Shown here piece after piece: positions 31,701-43,700 of a stretch of DNA of 64,000 nucleotides. The notes beneath the pieces were generated by a model. It had not been told where the DNA came from. It saw only the letters and a program-made list of their open reading frames with translations, and did not search any database. Numbering within the stretch: the first letter of the stretch is position 1; each line of letters starts with the position of its first letter. The DNA lies in the NCBI GenBank assembly GCA_032358165.1, contig JAALGY010000020.1:248001-312000 (forward strand), in the 5' to 3' direction. The stretch comes from Diplosphaera chodatii (lineage: Eukaryota > Chlorophyta > Trebouxiophyceae > Prasiolales > Stichococcaceae). The translations under genes and the position numbers were made by a program.

Positions 31701-34700
31701 TTGGACTTGTCCGAGTGCAGCAGAGACATCCATCGTTGTTCCTGCAGAGCTAACTTCGGACGCCAACTCGACCACAGCACCGACAACAGCGGAGACTCCA
31801 ACAGCGGCGGCGCCATCGACGCAGCTTCAGCCATCACACACGCCGACCCTGGGGCAGCCAGCAGGGCCGTCAGCAATGCCCTCTGCTGTCAGAGCAAGCC
31901 CTACAGCTCCCAGCAGCACGCCATCTGCCACGCCGACAGCTGCGAACCCCACAGCGGCGGTCCCCACCCCTACAGCTCCCAGCAGCACGCCGTCTGGCAC
32001 GCCGACAGCTGCAAGCCCCACAGCGGCGGTCCCCACACCTACAGCTCCCAGCAGCACGCCGTCTGGCACGCCGACAGCGGTGAGCCCCACAGCGGCGGTT
32101 CCCGCACCTACAGCTCCCAGCAGCACGCCGTCCGGCACGCCAACAGCGGCGAGCCCCACAGCAACGGTCCCCACTGCGGGCGTGGCCACCGGCCCGCCCA
32201 CCCCGCAGCAGCCGACCAGCAGCGCCCAGATGCCAGCTCCAGCAGCGAACCAGCCCACTGGGAGCCAGCCGGCTTTACCTCCTACAGAGCAGCCGCTGAC
32301 GCCCACCGGCACTCCCTCTGAGGCGCCGGCCGGTATCCCCTCGACGCCAAGTAAGCAGTCTGCCTTGCCCACGCCTGCCGTCAAACCATCTGACACACCA
32401 CCAGTGGGGGATACAGCAACTTTCACTACACCTACCGGGGTGCCACCTGTAGCTCAGACGCCGATACCAGTGGATACCCCCACTGCTGAAAGCCCCACAA
32501 CAGACCACAAGGTGTCACCTGCTGGGGTGCCACCCTCAGATCAGACACCATCACCAGTGGATGCCCCCACCACTGATAGCTTTGCAATGGACCCACAACC
32601 GGCACCTGCTGGGGTCCCACTTGTAGATCAGCCGCCAACAGCAGTGGATGTCCCCACTGCTGCCAGTTCCACAAGAGACAAACTGACATTGCCTGCTGGG
32701 GTCCCACCTGCAGACCAGACGCTGACGCCTGTGCATGCCCCAACTGCCGATAGCCCGATAGTTAATAATCGAGCGTCGCCCACTGGACTGCCACCTGCAG
32801 ATCAGACGCCCACGCCTGCGGATGCCCCAAGCAGTCCCGGTAGCCCCACAATAGAGACCGGTGACACGCCCACTGCGGTGCCGTCTGCGGACCAGGCGCC
32901 GATGCCAACAGGCGCCCCCACCCCTGATGGCAGCCCAATAGACGATAGCCCAGCGCCGCCGACGGCACTGCCCTCTGCGAATCAGACGCCGCCGCCAGCG
33001 CCGACAGATGGCCCCGCCGCCGGCAGTCCTTCACCAGTAGACACGCCGACACCGCCTGGCGCCACGCCGACGCCGAGGCCGGAGGCTGTTCCAACTCCTC
33101 CGAGCCCCACTGAGTTGACCAGTGCGCCGACTCCGGACGTGGCCCCCACCCCTGGCACCCTGACGCCCGCTGCACCAACCCCCAGTGCACCCACCCCGGG
33201 GCTGAACCTGCGCACCACAGGCGGTGCGTTGCGCTTGACGCAGAGGCAGCAGCATTTTACACATGCATGAGCAAGCAGATTCTTGCATGGTGTGCTACCA
33301 TCGCTGGACTCACCACAGCTGTGCTCCTGCTGGCTGCTGACCAGCCTGCACTATGCAACCTGCAGGTCAAGTGTCTGGCTACGACAACATCGTCCTGAAC
33401 AATGCCATCCCAGCTCTGCTCAACATGACGGCGACAGGGACGGCGTTCGACACCGCCGCAAGGTTTGTGCAACAAAATGCAAGCCGCCGTCCTTGGATTC
33501 ACTCTGCAGATCTGCACAAGTATCAGGCAGCGTCTCAGGTTCCATGCCAATGTAGAACCCTCCGACTGTGCACCCTGAACTGGCTGCAGGAAGCTGCTGG
33601 AGGCAGGCGACTTCCTGGCCGTCACCTCGGCAGCGCCCGCCTGGGTGGCCATCTCGGCCGTCACGCTCGACGACGTGGAGTTTGCATTCGATGCGGATGA
33701 TGGCAGCGGCGTGGAGAGGGGCTGGATATTCCTCAGTGGCACTGCAGGGCCATATGCAGCAGGGGCTGGCGGCACTCCGGGGGCTGCTGGTTACGCCCCT
33801 CCCCTGGCCGAGCCCACGGACGGCGCCTCGCTGGTGAGACCCTCCATGCCACGCCAGCAGCATGAAGATCGCTGGGGACAGACCCGCGGCCAACGCCGGG
33901 TGCCACCCACTGCGCTTCCCTCGTAGCCTGCAGCTATGCCACCGTGCTCTGGTCAGGGACGTGTTGAGGGACACGTCAGTTACACGACGGTGTGGTGTTG
34001 CCACTGTGCAGGCTGGCCGGCGACTGCTACAGGGTGGGGTGTACCGCTATGCGCTGACGGCGTACTGCGGCGGCAGCCCGCTACTGGACCAGATTGTCAT
34101 GGAGCTGAATGACACCTCCGGCAACACCATCTGGCGGCTGCAGGGCAAGTTCCTACGGTTCACATCACTCAATGTAACATGGCGATATATCGTGCACAGA
34201 AGGAGTGGTGGCTCCCTGCGTAAGTCTGAGACTGCCAGATGCAGCACCCAATGGCACTGTGCTGTGCCTTCATGAGGTCTGATACCTTCGAGGTGGATGC
34301 GCAGGCAACGGCACCGCGGGCGCGCCCGGCCTCACCATCAGCAGGCGCCGCCGGCTGCCAGCTGAGGTCCCCACCCCGACCCCCGCACCCAGCGACGAGC
34401 CGACAGCCGCACCGACCGAGACAGCCGCACCCACCCCGGAGCAGGCACCACTGTCGCCGCCGGCCGCGCCGACAGCCGCACCGACCGAGACAGCTGCACC
34501 CACCCCGGAGCAGGCACCACTGCCGCCGCCGGCTGAGCCGACAGCCACACCGACCGAGACAGCTGCACCCACCCCGGAGCAGGCACTGTTGCCGCCGCCG
34601 GCCGTGCCGACAACCGCACCGACCGAGACAGCTGCACCCACCCTGGAGCAGTCACCACCGCCGTCGGCGCCGATGCCGACCATAATGCCCACTGAAGAGA

Positions 34701-37700
34701 GCAGCCCGCCACCACCAGAGGAGGTTTGTTCAACTGAGTCGACTGTTCACTTGTGACATGAAAGCTGGGAAGGCAGCAACTGCCTGTGTAGCTGGCAAGC
34801 CTACGGGCATGACGCTTACAGGCAGTAACTTTTCGGCGCCGCCAATGCAGGTCCCAACCCCCACGGGCAGCGACAGCCCACCTCCGCTGCCACCACCTGC
34901 ACCTGTAGAGTCGCCGCCGCCGCCGCCGCCTGCAGCTGTAGAGTCGCCGCCGCCGCCGCCTGCAGCTGTAGAGTCGCCGCCGCCGCCGCCTGCAGCTGTT
35001 GTAGAGCCGCCGCTGCCGCCTGCAGCTATAGAGTCGCCGCCACCGCCGCCTGCAGCTGTGGAGTCACCGCCGCCGCCACCGCCCACTGCAGGGCCGCCTG
35101 CTCAGCTTGTGGGCACCGCGCAGCTGACCCAGCTGGCTGGCTTGGCATCGGTTGAGACTGGAGCTCGGCCGCAGGCGGCGCTGTCTGTGCTCGAGGTAGG
35201 AACGTCCTGTACACACCCTGATCTGCCCCCCCTCGTGCAGTCACTCTATCGGTATCGTAGGTGCCGGCACTGGTCATCAATGTCCTGCAGGTTCCTCGTG
35301 CTGGCTGGCATCACAGCAATCGCCTTTGTGCACGTGCACATCTTGCTGGAGATGAACGTGCTGACACAATGTGTCTGTCGGTAGATATTCGCACTTCGAT
35401 GTGTGTGCAGGGGGTTGCTGGCAATGCACCCGCATCGCCGCCTGTGCGCAGGCGCCTCCTGACCGAGGGGGCGAAAGACGAGGAGTTCGAGGGACCTGGT
35501 AGCCCCCTGGCTGCTGCACCTGGCAAGTCCTTCAGCTGCTAACACAAAAACACAGCGCAGGGGATGGCGCGGCATTCCAGGACAACAGTGTCGACTACCT
35601 TGTGTACTGCGTGCTTGTGCGGGCCTGATGCATTGCACTTGCTCACGGCTTCCAAGGTGCTTCCGTTCACAGGCAGAGGGCTGCTTGGGCTGTCGGCACC
35701 AACACCGTCCCCGCAGACGGCTGTGTACAACACCTTCACGATCAGCAACTTTGGCAACCTGTTCGATGCAAGTGTGCCCAGGAATGGCCTCAAGGCCGTC
35801 TCCTTCTCAGAGGTGAGCTGCTTGCTCTTGCAGGACAGGCATTATGTTCTTTGGGAAGGGCTTGCATGCTCCCGAGAAGCATGGTCCAAATTGTTGCACC
35901 TTGAGAGTTGGGCTTGGTACATCGTACATTAGCAGGGATGACATGGTGAGATGTTCCTCTTTGGCAGATGCTGCTACTGCAGTGGCAGACGGTGGTACCT
36001 AGCATGACAATTTTGTGCTTGGATGCTCGTGCAGGTCAAGTTCGACCCAATGCCTGGCGGCGGCCAGACCGTGAGCTTCTCCGGCACCCTGCTGCCATTC
36101 TACTCAGCTGCTGGAGCGGAGTTTCTTGCAACCTTCAATGCCAGCATCTCCACAGGTGCGCAGTGCACACATGGGCCCTGGTGGTCACTGCCACAAATGG
36201 TCCAAATCGAGTGGCTTGATCCTGGGATGCACAACGTGCGCAAATGGCCGTTGTGCAGCGTGACATTGCTTGGCAGGTGCAGCAGCATAACCGGTCCGGT
36301 TGTTGCGTGACAAGAGTGCAGTCGAGCAGGTGACTGACAGGTCATGTGGCATACAGCTGGCGCACATGTGCTCACAAAGGTCGGTCCATGCAGGGAGTAC
36401 GGACCCTGATGCTTTCAACGTCAGCATCTCCTTCCCTGGGGCTTCAGGCATCTCCACCTTCCGTATCCCGACCTTTGGCGCCAGCACTACCCTGACGCTC
36501 TACCCCAGTGGCACAGTGTTCACTGGCAACAGCGGGGAATGCGCACAGGTCCGTCTTCAAACATATCATATTACATCCAGTCAGCACTTCAGATGAGGTG
36601 CACTTGTGCAACCGCTGCAGCATAAGCACAGTGAGCAGCCAACACTGTTTGATAATGTGCCAGTGATGCACCTTGGAGCCGTAATAGCTAGCAAAAGCTG
36701 CCTTGTCGATGCTAATGCAGCGCAATGGATGACACCTCCGCAATTTTCGCCGCAGGGAGTGTTCAACTGCTTGGAGTGTCCCGCTGGGGACCCTTTCCAT
36801 TGCCTGTCCACCCGCTGCGCTTGCAGCAACGCCTTCGACAGCATGTCGAGCCTCTGCGTTCTGGACGACCTGATCACAGCCTGCCGCCAGTGCTCAGACA
36901 GCAGCACCTGCGCCGACTGCAACTGCGGGTGAGCAGCATCGGCACGCACTCTCTGTTGAAAATGGGTCAGCAGCTAGCTGGGGCAATATCCTTCAGTACA
37001 TATTCAGCATAGGCCCGTGCCATTACTCAGGCTGACGTCATACTGACTGAGTGCTGATGTGACCGGCTCATGAAGCTGTGTACAACTGACATGAAGGTTG
37101 TACCCCGATCCCACGGATGTGCGGCAATGCTACCAGCCGGAAACGGGCAGCGCCGAGTTCAACCTCACCTGCGCGGACTGCAGCAGCCCCTTCTTCGGGT
37201 GCAGCAGCTGCCGATGTGGAGCAGACCCGGTGCACATCCATCTGAGTCCCCTTTCATCTGAGTCCGCAACATGAACCAAAGCTTGGTTATGCGTGCATCT
37301 GGCTGTGCTGCTGCTTGTCACAGATGTCATGGTGCACATGTCCGCTCAATGTGTCCTGATGAACCAATTGCAGCAACCTCTTGGTCAAAAAGCTTGTGAT
37401 GACCACCCGAGAAACGACTTGGTGGTGCAGATTGAGGGGTTTTTCGTGTGCAAACCGGGCACCCCCTGCTTCGTGGAAAGCCCAAGGTACCTGCTTGGCA
37501 GATGCTCAACATGCTAGTCGGTTAGGCCACTGCCGTCCCGTGCGAACCATTCACGTACGATCTCTTGCAAATCTCAGCGCTGTGCTGAGGCCTCAGGCCG
37601 AACATAGATGATCTGCCCTGAAATTGCATGCTTGCCTTGTAGTCCGCCGCCGCCACAGCCGCCGCCTCCTGATGCGCCACAGCCGCCGCCGCCACCACCA

Positions 37701-40700
37701 CCTCCAAGTCCGCCACCGCAGCCGCCGCCGCCTGATCCACCACAGCCGCCACCGCCACCACCGCCTCCCAGTCCGCTGCCGCAGCCCCCGCCGCCTGAAC
37801 CGCCTCAGCCACCACCGCCACAGCCGCCGCCCAGTCCACCACCGCCACAGCCGCCGCCCAGTCCACCGCCGCCCAGTCCACCGCCGCCCAGTCCGCCGCC
37901 TCCCAGTCCACCACCGCAGCCACCTCCGCCGTCGCCGCCGCCCAGCCCACCGCCGCCCAGTCCACCACCGCAGCCACCTCCGCCGTCGCCGCCGCCCAGC
38001 CCGCCGCCGCCCAGTCCACCACCGCAGTCACCTCCGCCGCAGCCGCCGCCCAGCCCGCCGCCACAGCCACCACCGGCGCCGCCACCACCAGACCCTCCCA
38101 CCGTGATTGGCACCAACCAGATCACAAATGCCGACCAGACCCTGACGCAAGTCGCCATGGCAGTGCAGCCAACCGCCAAGGCAAGCACTCGAGCTGCAAA
38201 GATGCGCTTTCAGATGTGCCTGTGGTTTACGCCCTGGCTGATAGACAATCATTTTGCCATGTGTCTGGGGCGTGCCCATCACTGCCCCAATCAGCATGCC
38301 CGCGTGTACGGCGATTTGCAAGCAGAAGCTGTTGGACGCGAGCACGATTTGGGCAGCGGCAGGGACACATCAGCCTGATAGGCCACCGATCAGGAACATG
38401 CGATCCTCAGCAGGCGCTCTCAATTGCTGTCTAATGTGTATTTTCGCAGGGGTTGGGGCCCCAGCGTCGCCTGTCTGCCATCTCGCCGCCCAGCACGCTG
38501 ACTATCTTTGGGCTGGACCAGCTGCCAACGGACCTGGTCGCTGTGCAGTTTGACAGCGTCGACATCAGTGCCAGGTGCCATTTGGACCGATACAGCTTGG
38601 CACCTGGTGCACGCTGCATGTGCAGCAGCTGCTTGTGTTGCCTGTACCCCTTTCTCACGTGCTGTGCCTGATCAATGCCCGCACAGAGGCTGTGACGCGT
38701 TCCACGCCCCTAAACCCTGACATCATACTCCTACAGAACCGACCTCGGCCCAGATGCAGCTGACGTCAGCATGGCTGGGTACATGGTGAAGGCGGGCGAC
38801 GATCCCACCAGCGCACCCAAGTACACATTCACTGCAGTGATCACTGCCGGTGAGGTCTTCTGCCACAGCCTGTACACACTCGTTGGAGCATGCTGCCCTG
38901 GTCAACAGTGGTCCAGCACATGCAAGCGCGAGTGCAACCCACTGTGCGGCTTGCCTTGACAAGCTGGTGACCAAACAAATTAAGTGCAGCAGTGGACAGA
39001 GCTGATCATAGTCTATTATATCATTGCCCACTCTGGCTGCCCACTCTGGCTGCAGTGGGCAATGCGTATGCCAACATGGACGGCACTCCTGTGGACATCT
39101 ATGCCATATCGGTTACTACTGACACTACGACGATCACCCTGGGCGTGCCGACACCCTACAATGCGCCAAACGATGGGCTGAAGCTTTTCTCAAGCGGCGC
39201 CGGGTTCTCTGGCAGCAGCCCGAGTTGTGCACCGGTAAGCAAATAAACCCCGCAGCGCATGTGCCACCAGGAGGGTTGAGCGTCCACCCCATTTGTGTTG
39301 CTGGGCCCTGTTCAGCATGTGTCGTCCGAAGCTGGAGCTGACGTGTGCCCACCCGTGGTGCCGGGTAAGCAAGGTCCATCAAGCCTTGCGCAACTGAGAG
39401 GACCGGAGCTTGCTTGATGCTGCAGGGTGTGTTCAACTGCCGAGCGTGCGGGAGCGCCCCGACGGTCTGCACCGTGTGCGCCTGCGGACACACCCTGGTG
39501 TGTGTGCACAGTGTATGCCAGCAATTTCATGTCCTGCCAACCGTGCTCGACCCTGTTTCAAGGACATGCGCCTGCTGGGGGCATCATCGGGCCGTTACCC
39601 CTTCATTTTCACCCTGTCGTTGATGTGGCCTGACAGACGCTTGGGAGCACCATACTTCCGTTCTGCAGCACGCAACATGTAGACCTGCATTAGTCATGGC
39701 AGTGACGATCAGGCTGTGTGGACTTGCACAGGATACGTACACTGGCATCTGCATCCCAGACCGTTCAGTGGACGCATGTAAATTCTGCTGGCCCGCCTAT
39801 GACGTGAACAGTGCCTGTGGGTCATGCTACTGTGGGTGAGGCTCTGCTGTGCCATGTGAGCACAGCAATTTGCATCATTGCCATGAGGTGCTATGTTTGG
39901 ATACATATCAACATGGCAGCAAGCTGAGCAATGTGCTGGGTTGTGCACAGGTACATCCCAACGAACACCAGTGATGGCAGCACGCCAAAGTGCTACCAGC
40001 CGGCCCCATCTGATCCCCGGGCCAAGGAGGTAGGAGAGCTGCTAGTCACATAGATTTGAACCCTTTGTGCACATGATTATCTTGGGGAGTGACCCAACCG
40101 TAAAGGTTTCCAGGATAGCTTGCCTGCCGCTTTTGTGGCGCTTCTGCCAGCATAGCAGTGCCATGCCAGTGGCATCTGCATTGCCCGATCAGCAGCCTGT
40201 GTCAGCATATACACACAGCGTCTGGCAGGCATCATCAAGCTGAGAAGAGTACGCAGCAAGCCGCTGCTCAATCTATGCGTCTCTTCAACCTGCGTGCAGG
40301 TGTGTGACCGTTGCGTTCAAGAGGGGGCCAACGATCCATACTGCGCAAACTGTGCCTGCGACTATGTAACATTCAGGTACACTGTTGCGTCCCCTTTCAG
40401 ATGTCAGCATCGGCATATCGCCCAACCCATCATCACAGGGTGTCCACGCCACTCACAGCTGCTGCGCTGCTACTGTCAGCTGTTGCGCACCTGTTGGCAG
40501 ACGTCATGTCATGCACGCTCCTCAAACCATTCCTTGCATGTTGGCAAAGGGGTATCGAGAGCAGAGAAGGAGCCACACGCACTGGGGCCCTGTGGCAGCT
40601 CATTGCCCACCCGTTTGCTATGCAATGGCGCAGGCTGGGAGGCGAGGTGATCGCGCAGGACTCCAACTTCTGCGTGGCAGACGACCCCCAGGCCCCTCAA

Positions 40701-43700
40701 AATCCGTGCCCCAGGCCGGCATGTCCCGGCGTCGACTCATCGATCTACCAAGGTGTGAGCCGCATGCACATGTGTCGTAGCAAGCCTACCACTTCAAGAG
40801 TACAGAATACAGAGGCCAAGCTTCTGCGCATTCGGCTCCTTGTGCACTGCATGCAACGTTGATTAGGGAGGCGCACATGTGAAATCTGGTCCTAATTGGC
40901 AGCATGTGAGTGGCAGCGTGTCCGCGTCGCCCATCGGATGGTGCCTGAACACTGGCGCAACCCCTGCTGCAATGGTCTTGGTGACTGCTGCATGCAGACA
41001 CCGGGCTGACAGAGGCTTTGTACGACTGGAGGCAGCTGGGGTCCGGTGATCCCAGCTGGGCGGCTTTGCAGAGCCTGAGCCCACCCACCGCCACGCAGCA
41101 GGTCCAGGACCTCATAGCGCTGCAGGTGCGGACTATTCGGACTGTACGCTTTCCTGTAAAGATATATCTAGCACCTAATCGGGCATAAGCGCTGCGCCTC
41201 AGCAACTCCCAGTGCCCTTGTAAGCAGCGACTGAACCGGGCACTAGGCTGCAAACAGACAAGTTCAAATTCAATTGCGTGCGACCACCTTGGCTACTCTT
41301 TGTGACAGCCCTTGTATGTTCCGACCCTTGCTTATCTGCGTGTGTATCGTATCTGCACGTGCCTGTATTCACACAAAATTGCAGGGAGGTCACGGCGGGG
41401 AAAGCTGCTGGGATGGAACGTAGCTTCAGCGTCCTCGTGTCGTGCTGTTGCAGGCGCAAGACACCTGCCCGGCTGTGCCGTGCACAACGTGCCAGGGCTT
41501 CTCCCAGCAGCTGCCCTGGAACCTGGGCTTCACCACGCAGTGGTACTCGGTCTTCAGCGGGTGAACACTGACCGCCGCCACCTGCCCGTCCAAACCGGTC
41601 GCTGCCATGTTTGTGCTACCAAATGTCAGCGACACATGACATGCCAAGAATCGCGCCGTTGCAATGCTTGCAACTAGTTGCGGCCATGATCATCATGGCG
41701 ATTGTGCAAGCGTTGTGGTGCAAGCAGCTGTGTGCTCTTATGTGGTATGGTATCGTGTAGGATGGTGTGGCTGCCGAACTCGCCATCGGGAGATGATGGG
41801 TGCCGGTGCGTATGTTTATGCATGCTTCTCCGCCATTCTTCCATAGTGTTGTTGCAGACCCCAGCAGCGCATGCTCAACAGCTGACAATTGAAGTTGGCC
41901 TGGTTACTGCAAACACATCAAGCCGCCTGCATGCAATACACTGCAGCTGCTTGTCACTTCTGCTGTGACCTGGCGGTCAGATGCACCTTGGGATTGGAGC
42001 CGAGATGCAGTCAGCTAGATTGCTGCTTATTGCACTGCATTCTCGCCGCACAGGTGGCAGTTCCGCCTGGGCGTGGGGCCTCGCACAACACCCATAATCG
42101 ATGGCTTCCAGGCAACCATCGGCCAGGCGGCTGAGGACTCCACGGTCGTCTTTGGGCAGCAGAGTGAGTGGTGGTGCAGTCAGCAGACCTAGAGTGCACT
42201 TGGCACAGCACTGGTATGTATGCGCGCAGGCTGTACACCTGTACGCTGTCTGCAGGCTTCAACGTCGACCCAGGCGTGGACCAAGTCGACAGCTCAGGCG
42301 ACTACCTCACGTGCGTGCGACGCTTTCGTTGCAGCTGGTCTTGATAGACCATAGCAAGCGAAGGGCATCGCACACCATTTGGCCTCAAATGATGGCTGGG
42401 CCACTGCTGAGGAGACATTGAGTGGGTGGCGCTTGTGCATCACGCCAAAGCAGTACTGCACAACAGGTGAGCTGACTTCTGGTGCATCTGCCTGCAGGGT
42501 GGGCTGGCACAGCCTGGTGGTCGAGTACTACAGGGGCAGCACGGTGCAGCCGCTGCCGACGCTGACGTTGTCCATGAAGAGCGGCCCCGACGACCCTGAC
42601 ACAGCATTCTGGCCCATCGACACCCAGCTGTTCCGGGTATGTGCTGCAAGCTGCAGTCTGGCAGGGCAGATCCTGCATGAGCTGACGCTTCATCAGTCAG
42701 GGAGCACAACCTGTGCAACAGGGTAGCACAGGAACCCAGCTGCTTGCATGCTGCTTGATCGCCAACATCCCTCAGCTGCAGTGGCTTGCGCGCCACAGCT
42801 AGCCCCGCACAACGTTGCTGCTTATATGGTGCTGCTGTCCTGTGTCATCTGTGGGTGAAGTTCTGCCGGACTGCAGTGCTGACGCTCGGCTGGCCACCTA
42901 TAGAGTTGCTGAGGAATTACTTCTGCTTCCTGCAGCCGACATACAGCCCCAGCGGCGCAATGCCGCCGACGCTGTTCACGGGCCCGACCCCTGCGCAGAG
43001 CTTCGGCTCCTTGGGCTGGCAGTGCACCCAGCCCCCCGGCCCGGTCCGAAGGCGGCGGCTGTCGGCGCACGCCCCGCTGGCCGCCGAGCACTCGGCGCTG
43101 TACGGCCACCAGGAGGGGCCTGCGCTCGGGCCGCAGTCCCCAGTCGCTGCTGGTGCTGCGCAGCAGTCCGCACCGGGGGCAGACGCCGAGCCCAGCCGCG
43201 CGCTGCTGCAGAGCGGGGCGCCGGCCGCACCGGCGGCCAGTGTCCAGCTGCCGGTGCGCATGCCTGCAGAGTGGCAACGCACATGCTGCCATTCGGCAGA
43301 GGCCGCATGGGCGCACTGCGCTGGGCACCATTGACACTCATGCAGCTGACCGCACTGGCAACCCTCGCAGGAGCAATCCTCGCATCCACACACACCTGGG
43401 TCACTCCATGCTGTCAAGCTCACTGACATGGCGTGCAATGCTTGTGCGGCCTGCACAGGATGTGGTGGCCATCACCAGCCTGGGAGTCAACGCCAGCGCG
43501 CCGCAGTACCCCCACAACACGTATGTGGTGCTGTCCGCGGTGCCGTCCCCCAGCGGCATGAACCTCAGCATCGTGCGCGATTCCGCCCCTGCGCCGGCGC
43601 CTGCGACGACCAGCACCCCAACAACCTCCACAGGTTCTGCTCTGCTTTATTACAGGTCGTTCGATCTGTTGATTTCCAGGCACCACCTGGCAGTTTCAGC

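Noticed and set aside
31827..32426. Gly/Val-rich minus-strand frame of 199 residues, resembling a glycine-rich protein
   Set aside because: Reverse image of the TP-rich mucin-like repeats on the plus strand.
37522..38188. Poly-Ala/Val/Asp and poly-Gly open frames opposite the PPSPPP hinge
   Set aside because: They are reverse-strand shadows of CCN-rich proline codons, with no start context or homology. The plus frame joins neighbouring exons in phase.
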